Below, one piece after another: positions 18,036 through 25,933 of a stretch of DNA of 64,000 nucleotides. Both the position numbers and the translations under genes were made by a program. The notes beneath the pieces are model-generated. The model saw only the letters and a list, made by a program, of their open reading frames with translations, had not been told where the DNA came from and searched no databases. Origin of the DNA: Pseudomonadota bacterium (GTDB lineage Bacteria; Pseudomonadota; Gammaproteobacteria; Steroidobacterales; Steroidobacteraceae); NCBI GenBank assembly GCA_023423065.1, contig JAFAGC010000060.1, positions 7,861 through 71,860 on the forward strand. Direction: 5' to 3'. The stretch's first letter is position 1; every line of letters starts with the position of its first letter.

Positions 18036-18890
18036 GTGTTTGATGGGTTCACGCTGAAGCACGTCGAGACCGACGAGGTCACCATTCGCCTGCGCATGGG
18101 CGGCTCCGGTCCGCCGCTGCTGTTGCTGCACGGCTTTCCGCAGACTCACGCGATGTGGTCGAAGGTGGCGCCCCGCCTGGCCGAGCACTACACGGTAGTT
18201 TGTCCGGACCTGCGCGGTTACGGCGGCAGCAGCAAGCCCGAGTCCTCCGCGAATCACGAAACGTATTCCAAGCGCGCGATGGCGCGCGACCAGCTCGAAG
18301 TCATGAAGCAGCTGGGCTTCGACAAGTTCCACGTCGCCGGACACGACCGCGGCGGCCGCTGTGCCTATCGACTGGCGCTCGATTCGCCGGCCGCGGTCAC
18401 CAAACTGGCCGTGCTCGACATCGTACCCACCGGCGACACCCTGCGCCGCGCGGACTGGAAGTTCGGCATGGGTTACTGGCACTGGTTCTTCCTCGCGCAA
18501 CCGCATCCGCTGCCCGAGCGTGTACTCAGCGCCGATCCGGTCGCACTGCTATTCCGTCATGGACAGGCCTTCTCGGATCACGAGGCCTTCGAGGACTTCC
18601 TGCAGAACGCGCGCGATCCGGCGGCCATCCACGCCATGTGCGAGGACTATCGCGCGGCGGTGAGTGTCGATTTCCAGCAGGACCAGGCCGATCGCGGCAC
18701 CCGCAAGATCGAATGCCCCACGCTGGTGTTGTGGGGCGCCAGGGGCGTCATCCCGAAGTGGTATGACCCCGTGGGCATCTGGAAGGAATGGGCGAACGAC
18801 GTGCGCGGCGAAGACATCGATAGCGGTCACATGCTCGCCGAGGAAGCACCCGAGGCCACTTACCAGGCGCTGCGCAGGTTCTTCGCCTAG
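18036..18890 (+). CDS. Alpha/beta-hydrolase, haloacetate dehalogenase-like
   Basis: 284 residues from a GTG 18 bases after pbpC. The fold motifs are LLLLHGFPQTHAMWSKVAP, VVCPDLRGYGGSSKP and the nucleophile elbow AGHDRGGRCAYRLALDSP. An Asp nucleophile followed by Arg fits fluoroacetate/haloacetate dehalogenases, whose DR..R residues hold the carboxylate. The cap segment MGYWHWFFLAQPHPLPE keeps the His-Trp pair that in that family holds the halide, and the catalytic His is in DSGHMLAEEAPE. The expected reaction is hydrolytic removal of halide from a haloacetate, but family members also hydrolyse other substrates. Its stop shares CTAG with the convergent gene. Confidence 0.82.
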   Translation: MFDGFTLKHVETDEVTIRLRMGGSGPPLLLLHGFPQTHAMWSKVAPRLAEHYTVVCPDLRGYGGSSKPESSANHETYSKRAMARDQLEVMKQLGFDKFHVAGHDRGGRCAYRLALDSPAAVTKLAVLDIVPTGDTLRRADWKFGMGYWHWFFLAQPHPLPERVLSADPVALLFRHGQAFSDHEAFEDFLQNARDPAAIHAMCEDYRAAVSVDFQQDQADRGTRKIECPTLVLWGARGVIPKWYDPVGIWKEWANDVRGEDIDSGHMLAEEAPEATYQALRRFFA

Positions 18891-19267
18891 TGCCGTGAAG
18901 TCCGGCCGCGCGTGGACGGCTCCACGCGTGGCGACTCGAGTCGCCTGAATCGCTTCCCGACGCCCAACCCCTTGGCGCGCTGCTTTCCCGCGGATTCGGC
19001 CGCCAGGAGACTGTGCGCTTCGGCGCGTGTTCGAGGTCCCGCGCGCCGCGCCGCCTTTTCGACGTCATTGTTCTCCAGGTATTTCCGCGTGCGATCGCGA
19101 TACCGACGCGCGGCTTCGTAATCGCCTTCACCCTGGACCCGCGAGCCGGACCTGGCCGTCTTCGCCCCGGACGTCGACCGGGACGCCGTTTTCATCCCGG
19201 CCTTCGCTTTCGATTTCGCTTTCGCTTTCGATTTCGCTTTCGCTTTCGCTTTCGCACGCTGTTTCAT
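18887..19267 (-). CDS. Lys/Ala-rich histone H1-like basic protein
   Basis: 126 residues from the ATG at 19267 (GGAGGTG upstream). The N-terminus is an almost pure Lys/Ala/Ser repeat (KAKAKAKSKAKAKSKAKAG), like the tails of bacterial histone H1-like DNA-binding proteins. The rest is hydrophilic and basic, with a segment GEGDYEAARRYRDRTRKYLE seen in small stress-related proteins and the end GKRFRRLESPRVEPSTRGR. Likely a nucleoid or RNA-binding protein. The repeats are coded by tandem hexamers, so copy number could vary without frameshift. Its TAG stop shares the same CTAG with the convergent hydrolase gene. DNA-binding role is inference. Confidence 0.65.
   Translation of the reverse strand: MKQRAKAKAKAKSKAKAKSKAKAGMKTASRSTSGAKTARSGSRVQGEGDYEAARRYRDRTRKYLENNDVEKAARRAGPRTRAEAHSLLAAESAGKQRAKGLGVGKRFRRLESPRVEPSTRGRTSRH
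19203..19254. repeat. Tandem TTCGCT/TTCGAT hexamer repeats in the Lys/Ala-rich gene
   Basis: About eight and a half copies of a 6-base unit, mostly TTCGCT with TTCGAT at intervals, coding Ala-Lys or Ser-Lys units on the minus strand. The unit is a multiple of three, so slippage changes tail length, not frame. Confidence 0.8.
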
Positions 19268-19397
19268 CGCCGCACCTCCGTGTCGCGACGATTTGAACCG
19301 AAAAAGACCCACGAAATCGTGCGCTGCGGCCAAGTCCTACGCGACTTTCAGTCCCGGCGAAACTTCGCGGACCCGATTGCTGCGGCACACTGAGCCC

Positions 19398-19604
19398 ATG
19401 CCACTGATGCGACCCATGAGACTCGAAGACGGCCGGCGCACGTTCCGCGAGCTGTCCGCGGCCGGCATTTCCGCGGCCGAGTTCGACCAGTTCAAGCTGG
19501 ATCGGCTGCTGGAGCTGCGCGCGGTGATCGATTCCCTGCGCCACGACCACTATTCGTCGTCGCTCGACGACAGGCCCGAACGCGGTCCCGAGCACATTCT
19601 CTAG
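19398..19604 (+). CDS. Small hypothetical protein, 68 aa
   Basis: Not recognised. ATGs at 19398, 19407 and 19416 are all possible; the longest plausible is given and none has a strong ribosome binding site. Core: MRLEDGRRTFRELSAAGISA, then EFDQFKLDRLLELRAVIDSL, mostly helical and soluble, with an acidic/basic mixed end. It is divergent from the Lys/Ala-rich gene and may share its promoter region. Confidence 0.45.
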   Translation: MPLMRPMRLEDGRRTFRELSAAGISAAEFDQFKLDRLLELRAVIDSLRHDHYSSSLDDRPERGPEHIL

Positions 19605-19689
19605 TTCGGCTCGTTTCGTCCGCCGGTTTGCTTCACAATACGCGTCCCTCGCGTATCGAAAGGCTGCCTGTCCGGGTCATACGCATCAT

Positions 19690-20088
19690 ATGAACGCCCC
19701 ACCCCTGCGAGTCCTCATCGCCGAAGACAACGATGATCTGCGTGACCTCCTGGTCACTCTCGTATCCGCGGAGCCCGACCTGCGTTGCGTGGGAACCGCG
19801 AACGACGTCGACACCGTCATCGCGAGCACCACCGAACAGAAGGCCGACGTGCTGGTGCTCGATCTCGAACTACAGGGCCGCTCGAGCATCGATGTCCTCA
19901 AGACCGTGCGCGGCAACGGCAGCAAGATAACCATCGTGGTGTTCTCGGGGCATGCGCACCCGGAGATGATCCGCCACACGCTCGCGGCGGGCGCCGACGC
20001 GTACGTCCCGAAAAGCGGCGACTTCGAACTACTGCTCGACGCGATCCGGGACAAGCGCGCGACCACGGGCGGCACAGCCCACCCGTGA
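19690..20088 (+). CDS. Single-domain response regulator (REC only)
   Basis: 132 residues forming one receiver domain: acidic pocket Glu12/Asp13 in IAEDND, phosphoacceptor Asp58 in VLVLDLELQG, switch Ser in VVFSGHAHPE and Lys in ADAYVPKSGDF. There is no output domain, so it acts by protein contact, like CheY or phosphorelay shuttles. The sequence resembles receivers of the NarL group. No kinase is adjacent; the nearest is the NarX-type kinase at 22915-23649 on the other strand. Confidence 0.85.
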   Translation: MNAPPLRVLIAEDNDDLRDLLVTLVSAEPDLRCVGTANDVDTVIASTTEQKADVLVLDLELQGRSSIDVLKTVRGNGSKITIVVFSGHAHPEMIRHTLAAGADAYVPKSGDFELLLDAIRDKRATTGGTAHP

Positions 20089-20127
20089 TCGCACGCCGCG
20101 CCCCGCCATGGGCGCGTCACTATCGGG

Positions 20128-20706
20128 TCAGAAGCGCCACGCGCCGGTCAGCCAGATCGCGTCGGTGTCGTCCAGGCCCTGCAGGTCGAACCGCTCGTAT
20201 TCCAGCCGCACGTTGATGTGGTCGAGCAGGTCGAGACCGACTCCCGCGCCGTAGACGAAGTCCTCGGACTCCTCGTCGAATTCGACCCGCCCGCCGGCGA
20301 CCGTTTCAGTGCCGAGGTTGGCGTCGTAGAAGTAATACCCCAGTCGGCCGTAGACCTCGAACAGCCCGAGCGGAATCGTCGCGACCACATATGGCGCGAA
20401 CCCATCCACCGATGCGTCCAGATTGAAACCCGGCACCACTTCGCCCGACGGTTCACCCAGGTTGATGTACGCGACTTCGAACGCGACGATTTCGTTGAAG
20501 CGCCAGCCACCGAACACCTTGTACGCCGTATCGTTCTCGTCCCAGTCGTCGACCGCCGGTCCCACCGCCTGGACGTCGTCGATCTGCGCGTTGAATCGCC
20601 CCACACCGGCGCCGGCATAGAAACCTTCCGGATTGTCCGCGTACGCCGCCGGAGCGAGCGCGGCCAGGGCGAATGTCGCGAGCAACATTGCGAGCTTGCA
20701 TTTCAT
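20128..20706 (-). CDS. Outer-membrane beta-barrel protein (OmpA/OmpW-like small porin fold)
   Basis: 192 residues from the ATG at 20706 with GAGGA seven bases upstream. Signal peptide KLAMLLATFALAALAPAAYA (cleavage near residue 23). Alternating beta strands with aromatic ends: FYAGAGVGRFN, AYKVFGGWRFN, VAFEVAYINLG, FEVYGRLGYYFYDANLG, FVYGAGVGLDLLDHINVRLE and the end AIWLTGAWRF with a terminal Phe, the usual signal for BAM insertion. Probably eight strands. Acidic loops (DDVQAV, DEESEDF). Role unknown; convergent with the single-domain regulator gene. Confidence 0.8.
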   Translation of the reverse strand: MKCKLAMLLATFALAALAPAAYADNPEGFYAGAGVGRFNAQIDDVQAVGPAVDDWDENDTAYKVFGGWRFNEIVAFEVAYINLGEPSGEVVPGFNLDASVDGFAPYVVATIPLGLFEVYGRLGYYFYDANLGTETVAGGRVEFDEESEDFVYGAGVGLDLLDHINVRLEYERFDLQGLDDTDAIWLTGAWRF

Positions 20707-20994
20707 GAGTTGGTCCTCGAGCCTGTTGTGACGCGCGCAAACTACTGCGCCCGTCGCGGCGCAACACCCGGGAAGCGCCACGCCTCGCTGTGGGGAGCGT
20801 CCGTCGGCGCGATTCCGCGCGATTGTCCGTCGGCAGCGATCGAAGACGCGGCGCGCGCGCAACGTCGGCCGGCCACGACGACGGAGCAATCTGACCGGCG
20901 GCGAAGAAGTACGGCGACTCGCCGCGCCGCGCGACGGGCGCATCCTTTCCCGCAAAACCCCCAAGGAATCCTGAACGCCATCGAGGAGACGACC

Positions 20995-21666
20995 GTGGCA
21001 ACCGATGTCTCTCAACAGACCTTCCCCTTCTCGCTACCCGAGCTGCCGTACCCCTACGAGGCGCTCGAGCCGTACATCGACGCGCAGACCATGCGCGTGC
21101 ATCACGACAAGCATCACCAGGCCTACGTCGACAAGCTCAACGAGGCGATCGAGCCGGAACGCACGCTGCATGCGCGCCCGCTGATCACGCTGCTGCGCGA
21201 CGTGGCCAAACTACCCGCGGCGGTCCAGACGCCGGTGCGGAACAACGGCGGCGGACATCTCAATCACGACATCTTCTGGAACTGCCTCGCGCCCGCGGCC
21301 GGACAAAGCCCCGGCGGCGCGCTCGGCGATGCGCTCCAGCGCCGCTTCGGCTCCTTCGACAATTTCCGCAAGCGGTTTTCCGAGACCGCGGCGAAACAGT
21401 TCTCGAACGGCTGGACCGCGCTGTCCTTCGAACATGTGACGCGCCAGCTCGACATCGTGTCGCTCAAGGATCACGAGGTGCTCAAGCCGGGCGAGCGCAC
21501 CTGCGTCCTGATCCTCGACGTCTGGGAGCACGCCTATTACCTCAAGTATCAGAACCGACGCCCCGAATTCATCGAGGCGTTCTGGAACGTCGTGAATTGG
21601 GCGCACGCGCAGGACCTCTACGACCACGCCAGCGCCGCGCCGACCCGGTCGCGCGCTGTCGGCTGA
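20995..21666 (+). CDS. Superoxide dismutase, Fe/Mn family
   Basis: 223 residues from a GTG at 20995 with GAGGAG at six-base spacing; a longer frame to 20218 is a shadow of the barrel gene. Metal ligands are visible: His in TMRVHHDKHHQAYVDKL, His in NNGGGHLNHDIFWNCL, and Asp/His in ILDVWEHAYYLKYQNRRPEF, with the family end FIEAFWNVVNW. It converts superoxide to peroxide and oxygen. No signal peptide, so cytosolic. The GGGHLNHDIFW form resembles Mn-type enzymes, but Mn and Fe use cannot be decided by eye. The usual SGW is NGW here (KQFSNGWTAL). Confidence 0.93.
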   Translation: MATDVSQQTFPFSLPELPYPYEALEPYIDAQTMRVHHDKHHQAYVDKLNEAIEPERTLHARPLITLLRDVAKLPAAVQTPVRNNGGGHLNHDIFWNCLAPAAGQSPGGALGDALQRRFGSFDNFRKRFSETAAKQFSNGWTALSFEHVTRQLDIVSLKDHEVLKPGERTCVLILDVWEHAYYLKYQNRRPEFIEAFWNVVNWAHAQDLYDHASAAPTRSRAVG

Positions 21667-21751
21667 GCCCGAGGGGTGTAGGATTGCGCTGACGCCGGTA
21701 CCGCCGGAACACCGGACAGGTGCGGGTTCCGACAAATGTATTCTTCGGCCC

Positions 21752-22432
21752 ATGCACGAGAGAACACAACAGGTTGTGGAGACATCCCGGCCCATGAATC
21801 GCACCAGAGTCATGATCGTGGATGACCACCAGGTCGTCCGTGCCGGCCTACGAACGATGATCAACGGGCAACCGGACCTGGCCGTGGTGGCCGAAGCAGG
21901 TTCGGGCCGTGAAGCGATGGAGCAGCTCCGTCAGCACACGATCGAAGTGTTGCTGCTGGATCTATCGCTTCCCGACGTGTCCGGCCTCGACGTGCTCAAA
22001 CACGCCAAGGCGCACTACGAATCGGTGGGAGTGCTCATCCTGAGCGCATTCCCCGAAGCGCAGTACGGCCTGAACGTGTTGCGCGGCGGCGCGAGCGGCT
22101 TCGTCGGCAAGGGCACGGAAGAATCCGAGCTGTTCCGCGCGATCCGCACCGTGGCGCGCGGCGGCCGTTACGTGGGTCCCGATCTCGCGGACCTGCTCGT
22201 GGCGGGCGTGCGCGGCGATCCGAACGCGCCGCTTCACAGCATCCTCTCCGAACGCGAGTTCCAGATCTTCTGCAAGCTCGCGCAAGGCGAATCGGTGTCG
22301 GAGATCGCGAGTCGTCTTTTCCTGAGCGTGAAGACGGTCAGCACCTACCGAAGCCGCATCCTCGAGAAGATGTCCATGAAGAGTAACGCCGACATCACCA
22401 CCTATGCGCTGCGAAATAACCTCGTTCAATAG
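21752..22432 (+). CDS. NarL/LuxR-family response regulator
   Basis: 226 residues (213 if the ATG at 21794 is used; that one has GGAGA about 11 bases upstream and begins at the domain). Receiver domain with VMIVDDHQVVRAG, phosphoacceptor Asp70 in VLLLDLSLPDVSG and switch region VLILSAF, followed by a LuxR-type helix-turn-helix (LSEREFQIFCKLAQGESVSE, IASRLFLSVKTVSTYRSRIL, EKMSMKSNADI). In place of the usual conserved Lys-Pro there is GFVGKGTEE, which keeps the Lys. A DNA-binding regulator, likely phosphorylated by a NarX-type kinase such as the one at 22915-23649. Confidence 0.9.
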   Translation: MHERTQQVVETSRPMNRTRVMIVDDHQVVRAGLRTMINGQPDLAVVAEAGSGREAMEQLRQHTIEVLLLDLSLPDVSGLDVLKHAKAHYESVGVLILSAFPEAQYGLNVLRGGASGFVGKGTEESELFRAIRTVARGGRYVGPDLADLLVAGVRGDPNAPLHSILSEREFQIFCKLAQGESVSEIASRLFLSVKTVSTYRSRILEKMSMKSNADITTYALRNNLVQ

Positions 22433-22454
22433 TTTGTTCGACTGAACGGACGAC

Positions 22455-22955
22455 ATGGACGGGCTGATGCAGCACGAGCAGCAAACGGGCCAGGCGACGA
22501 CGTTTTCCGTACCCCGCCCGGCACCGGGCAACGTACCGCGCAAGAATGGAGTGCCGGGCACTCCGCTGCGGATCTTCCTCGTGGAGGATTCGCCGTTGCT
22601 GCGCGGGCGGCTCGAAAACATGCTCTCGCAGCATGCGGCCTTCAAGGTGACGGGGCTCGCGGCCGCCGAATCCGAGGCGGTCGAAAAACTCGATACGATC
22701 CCCTACGACGTGATCGTGGTCGACGTGGAGCTGCGGCCCGGCAGTGGCATCGGCGTCATCCGCCAGGCACGCGCGAAGAACAAGGACGCGGGGAAGGACG
22801 GTGGCCACGTGTGGATCATCGTGCTCACCAACTACGACCTGCCGACGGTGCGCGAGCGCTGCATGCAGGCCGGCGCCGATCACTTCCTCGACAAGATGCG
22901 CGAGATCGATCAGCTCATTCCGATCCTGCTGGGGATCGCGGGGCGAAAGCCCTGA
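22455..22955 (+). CDS. Single-domain response regulator with N-terminal extension
   Basis: 166 residues: a Pro/Gly-rich extension of about 37 residues, then a receiver domain (LRIFLVEDSPLLRGRLE, phosphoacceptor Asp90 in VIVVDVELRPGSG, switch Thr in IIVLTNYDLP, Lys in ADHFLDKMREIDQ). No output domain. It is 22 bases downstream of the LuxR-type regulator, likely in one operon, and its 3' end overlaps the end of the kinase gene on the other strand by 41 bases. It may be a phosphate sink or shuttle for that kinase; this is inference from position. Confidence 0.83.
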   Translation: MDGLMQHEQQTGQATTFSVPRPAPGNVPRKNGVPGTPLRIFLVEDSPLLRGRLENMLSQHAAFKVTGLAAAESEAVEKLDTIPYDVIVVDVELRPGSGIGVIRQARAKNKDAGKDGGHVWIIVLTNYDLPTVRERCMQAGADHFLDKMREIDQLIPILLGIAGRKP

Positions 22956-23649
22956 CCCGGGTGCCCTGCCCGGGCGCGATCTCGATCTCCAACGTTCCCC
23001 CGATGCCCTGCATGCGCTGGCGCATGCCCAGCGTCGTACGCGCCGTGCTCGAATGCGTGGTGTCGCCGTCGTCGCCGATCTCGATCAGGTAGCCACCGTC
23101 TTGCGCCTCGAGCACGAGTTCCACGTGTTTGGCGCTGCCGCGCGCGAACACGTTGTTGAGCGAGTCCTGCGCAACACGGAACAACACGAGCTGCTCCTCG
23201 GGCGAAAGCTCGAGCGGCTGCTCGGGCAACGTGCCGACGTATTCGATTCCCGCGCGGCTGCACTGCTCCTCGAAATAGCTGCGCAGCGCCACCGCGAGTC
23301 CGAAGTGATCGAGCAGCGACGGCCGCAGGTTCTCGACGACGCGCCGCTTGAGCACCATCGCCTGGTTGAGCATCTGCACCACCGACTGGAATTTCTCGTG
23401 ACTCTCCGCGTCGAGATCCTTCCCGATACGCGCGTTGAGCCACGCCATGTCCATCTTCGCCGCGGTGATCATGCCGCCGAGCTCGTCGTGCAGCAGCTTG
23501 GCGAGCGCGGAGCGCTCCGCTTCCACCGACATCTGGAGATGTGCCGATAACGACGAAAGTTCTTCGGTTCGCGCCGCGACTTCCGATTCGAGATCACGCG
23601 TGCGCGCCGTAGTCGCCGGGCGCTCGCCCGACTTCTTCGCGACTGCCAT
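22915..23649 (-). CDS. NarX-type (HisKA_3) cytosolic sensor histidine kinase
   Basis: 244 residues from the ATG at 23649; a TTG at 23697 overlaps the upstream stop (TTGA) and could add 16 residues, but AAGGA directly abuts it. The N-terminus is a coiled coil (RDLESEVAARTEELSSLSAH), then the dimerisation domain with LLHDELGG (His54) and an ATPase domain with N-box RVAQDSLNNVFARG and end LGMRQRMQGIGGTLEI. There is no membrane span or obvious sensor domain. It is the last gene of the DUF883/ferritin-like operon and meets the response-regulator genes tail to tail, overlapping by 41 bases. A cognate link with them is likely. Confidence 0.85.
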   Translation of the reverse strand: MAVAKKSGERPATTARTRDLESEVAARTEELSSLSAHLQMSVEAERSALAKLLHDELGGMITAAKMDMAWLNARIGKDLDAESHEKFQSVVQMLNQAMVLKRRVVENLRPSLLDHFGLAVALRSYFEEQCSRAGIEYVGTLPEQPLELSPEEQLVLFRVAQDSLNNVFARGSAKHVELVLEAQDGGYLIEIGDDGDTTHSSTARTTLGMRQRMQGIGGTLEIEIAPGQGTRVRAFAPRSPAGSE

Positions 23650-23693
23650 CAAAACCCCCGCAAGCCCCTCATCGAGAGCTGCAAATCGATCGA

Positions 23694-24263
23694 TCAATCC
23701 TTGGGCAGATCCTCGAGCAGATCAACGAGGTCTTCGGCGTGTTCCTCTTCCTGCGCGAGAATCGACTCCATCAAGCGCCGTGAGGTCGGATCCTTCGTGC
23801 CGATGAAATTCACCATCTCACGATAACTCTCGATCGCGATGCGCTCGGCGATCAGGTCCGCCTCGAGCATCTCCCTCAACGACGTCGCCTCATCGTACTC
23901 CGAATGCGAGCGCGACAGCAGTGTCGCAGGGTTCAGATCAGGATCTTCCCCTAGCTGAACGATGCGCTCCGCGATCTGGTCCGCATGGACCTGCTCCTCG
24001 TTGGCATGTTCGAGGAATTCGGCTGACACGAATTTCGCCCGGATTCCATGCGTCGCGTAGTAGTGCCGCTTGTAGCGCAATACGCACACGATCTCCGTGG
24101 CGAGCGCGGTGTTGAGCAATTCCACGATCGCCTTGCGATCCGCCTCGGGGAAACTCGGCGTCACGGCGCCTTTCATGATCTGCTCGCGCGCGCGATTGCG
24201 CAGCGCGTTGAGATCGGAAATGTACGCGAAGTTGCCGGAGCCGGCTTTCAGATTTCCATTCAT
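23694..24263 (-). CDS. Ferritin-like/bacterioferritin-family di-iron protein
   Basis: 189 residues from the ATG at 24263 (AAGGTG upstream), overlapping the preceding stop by four bases. Four-helix ferritin-like pattern with di-iron ligands: Glu in LNTALATEIVCVLRYKRHYY, EFLEHANEEQVHADQIAERI (ExxH type), LIAERIAIESYREMV and ILAQEEEHAEDLVDLLEDL. Bacterioferritins store iron and detoxify it. At 189 residues it is somewhat longer than usual (about 155-160), with an N-terminal extension (GNLKAGSGNFAYISDLNAL). No clear haem-binding Met can be assigned. It lies among membrane-stress genes, suggesting an oxidative or stationary-phase role. Confidence 0.82.
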   Translation of the reverse strand: MNGNLKAGSGNFAYISDLNALRNRAREQIMKGAVTPSFPEADRKAIVELLNTALATEIVCVLRYKRHYYATHGIRAKFVSAEFLEHANEEQVHADQIAERIVQLGEDPDLNPATLLSRSHSEYDEATSLREMLEADLIAERIAIESYREMVNFIGTKDPTSRRLMESILAQEEEHAEDLVDLLEDLPKD

Positions 24264-24493
24264 GACTTCACCTTGTGTGCGCGTCGACGATAGATCCTTG
24301 CTAGTACGCTGAGCGCGAGCAGCCACACCGAGCGGTGCTTGAGAAAGCCTACGCCGATCTTGAGCGGGTTCAGACCGGAGAAGACTCCGGCTTGACCGCC
24401 CGAGCCGAAATCGCGCAGCGACATTTCGAGCCACGAGCGCTGTAGCTGCATCTCCGCATCGAGCAGGCGGGCGCGCTCACGCGGCGAGGTCAC
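24260..24493 (-). CDS. YqjK-like small protein
   Basis: 77 residues. N-terminal amphipathic helix (SPRERARLLDAEMQLQRSWL), then a Gly-rich part and a hydrophobic segment (HRSVWLLALSVLARIYRRR) that could be a single membrane span with a basic end. Position and pattern match YqjK, third gene of the yqjD-yqjE-yqjK series of Enterobacteria. Overlaps the YqjE-like gene by 17 bases and the ferritin-like gene by 4. Function unknown; the family call rests partly on gene order. Confidence 0.6.
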   Translation of the reverse strand: MTSPRERARLLDAEMQLQRSWLEMSLRDFGSGGQAGVFSGLNPLKIGVGFLKHRSVWLLALSVLARIYRRRAHKVKS

Positions 24494-25016
24494 TGGGCGG
24501 ACTCCGGTTCGTTGAGGGGCCCTGGCCTTCCTGCGGCGGCGGCGGAACGGGCTGTTCCGGCGGCGGCTCGTCGGATGGCCGCGCCGTGGCCTGCGCGGCG
24601 CCGCGTTCCATCGCGCGCCCGAACACTTCCAGATCGCGTTTGAGCCCGTCGACGAACCAGCTCAAGGAGCCCGGCTCGTCGTGCCGTCGCTCGCGGCTGC
24701 CCATGATCCAGGCCACGACGGCGCCGATCACGAAGAGCGCAACGACGCCGGCAAGCACCGGGACCCGCAGGTGCGGCGGCAACGCGACCGCGATCAGCAC
24801 GATGGCCGCCCACAACGCGACGATCAGTGCCACCGCGGCGAGTAGTTTGAGCTGCAGCCGGCTGCGGACGGCATGGACCTCGGTCTGCGCGGCGATACGC
24901 GCGGCGTCGACGCGCGTTTCGAGCATCCTCAACAGGTGCTGCAGGAGCGCGCGGGTCGGTCCCTTGTGATCGTTGCCCGGCCCGATGCCGGAGGGGTCGC
25001 CGGCGGCGCTGATCAC
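24477..25016 (-). CDS. YqjE-like (phage-holin-superfamily) membrane protein
   Basis: 179 residues from a GTG whose GTGA overlaps the DUF883 stop. A soluble helical N-terminus (RALLQHLLRMLETRVDAARI) is followed by two membrane segments (LLAAVALIVALWAAIVLIAV and VPVLAGVVALFVIGAVVAWI), then a helical part and a Pro/Glu/Gln-rich tail (DEPPPEQPVPPPPQEGQG). This layout fits the YqjE / putative Actinobacterial Holin-X family. No phage genes are near, so it is not a lysis holin here. Co-transcribed with the ribosome-hibernation-linked DUF883 family protein. Confidence 0.72.
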   Translation of the reverse strand: MISAAGDPSGIGPGNDHKGPTRALLQHLLRMLETRVDAARIAAQTEVHAVRSRLQLKLLAAVALIVALWAAIVLIAVALPPHLRVPVLAGVVALFVIGAVVAWIMGSRERRHDEPGSLSWFVDGLKRDLEVFGRAMERGAAQATARPSDEPPPEQPVPPPPQEGQGPSTNRSPPSDLAA

Positions 25017-25363
25017 GGGCGACGCGAGGACTTGGTGACGAGCAACGTGAGCACGCTACCCAGCAGCGCCGCGAGGGCAATCGACTGCCAGGGGTTCGAG
25101 TGCACGTACCGGTCCGCCTTGTCGGCGAACGACTCGGCGATCCTGACGGACTCTTCCGCCGTCGCCGCGAGCCGCGATTTCGCCTGCTCGAGCGTCTCCG
25201 TGACACGGGCGCGGACGGCGTCGGCGGCCTCGTCGCCACTGTCGCCGAGCGAGCTCAGCAGCTCTTCGGCCTGGGCCACGATGCGATTCAGTTCTTCGAC
25301 GCTCGGATCGACGGCCTTTTCGACCGCGGACACGAACTCGGGTTGTTTGGCAGGTGCGTGCAT
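25013..25363 (-). CDS. DUF883 (ElaB/YqjD-family) membrane-anchored protein
   Basis: 116 residues from the ATG at 25363 (GAGGAA upstream). A helical acidic N-terminal part (ELNRIVAQAEELLSSLGDSG, ARVTETLEQAKSRLAATAEE) is followed by YVHSNPWQSIALAALLGSVL, the characteristic C-terminal Trp-containing membrane anchor, ending in basic residues. In E. coli, ElaB/YqjD proteins tether ribosomes to the inner membrane in stationary phase; a similar role is inferred. First gene of the overlapping operon leading to the ferritin-like protein and the kinase. A paralogue is at 62845-63183. Confidence 0.85.
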   Translation of the reverse strand: MHAPAKQPEFVSAVEKAVDPSVEELNRIVAQAEELLSSLGDSGDEAADAVRARVTETLEQAKSRLAATAEESVRIAESFADKADRYVHSNPWQSIALAALLGSVLTLLVTKSSRRP

Positions 25364-25575
25364 GTTTGTTCCTCGGGTGTGCCGGGCAGAATGTACCGCA
25401 GCCCGGGGCCTAACACTCGGAAATGCAGCGCAGGCCCTGTAGGAAAGGGCCGACCCCAAGCCGGTATTCCCACCCGACGCCCTAGGGTACATCGAGCGCC
25501 ATACTGGTGCGGTCCAGTGGTGTGAGGACCCCGCGTCGCGACGAGCCCCTCCCCTCGAAACCTTTCGCGTCCAGG

Positions 25576-25616
25576 GTCCACCGGTGGCCCGTCCGCCGGC
25601 CGCGAGGCCGGTGGAC
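25576..25616. repeat. Nested inverted repeat between two minus-strand genes
   Basis: GTCCACCGG (25576-25584) pairs with CCGGTGGAC (25608-25616), and inside it CCGGCC pairs with GGCCGG around GCGA. It lies 21 bases after the stop of the gene at 25637 and could end its transcript, but there is no T-tract. The rest of the 273-base gap up to 25636 shows nothing else. Confidence 0.4.
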
Positions 25617-25636
25617 GGAGTTGCCTCCCGGAACTC

Positions 25637-25921
25637 CTAACTACTTAGTATCTTCTCGGCGCAGCCCCACGTGGCGCGCACGATCGGCCGTGCGTCCTGC
25701 CAGCCGAGCCTGGATTTCCCGCGCGCGATGTCCCAGCCGGCCTCGAGCCGAGCCTCGACGTCGTCGAAACTCGCGAGCGGATTCTCCTCCCACGCCCGAT
25801 ATGCGTAGCGATAGACGGGTTCGAAGTCGTCCCAGGAATAACGCGCGCGGTAGTAAGGCTCGTGGGTGTACGTCTTCTGCCAGTGCGTGGCGAAGCGTTC
25901 GATGCGGTTCTCGGGTTTCAC
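25637..25921 (-). CDS. Conserved hypothetical protein, 94 aa
   Basis: Starts with GTG at 25921, GGGAG upstream. Hydrophilic, aromatic-rich: THWQKTYTHEPYYRARYSWD, DFEPVYRYAYRAWEENPLAS, FDDVEARLEAGWDIARGKSR, LGWQDARPIVRATWGCAEKI. The 'Y..R...WDD.EP.YRY' and 'W.DARP.V..AW' pattern is that of an uncharacterised small family often seen near stress-response genes; I cannot name a function. No signal peptide. Placed just after the terminator of the BON-domain gene. Confidence 0.65.
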   Translation of the reverse strand: MKPENRIERFATHWQKTYTHEPYYRARYSWDDFEPVYRYAYRAWEENPLASFDDVEARLEAGWDIARGKSRLGWQDARPIVRATWGCAEKILSS

Positions 25922-25933
25922 CGTGTGCTCCCG

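Noticed and set aside
24477..25016. Phage holin, hence a prophage remnant
   Set aside because: The holin-superfamily label fits YqjE-type chromosomal proteins; neighbours are DUF883, YqjK-like and ferritin-like genes, with no phage gene nearby.
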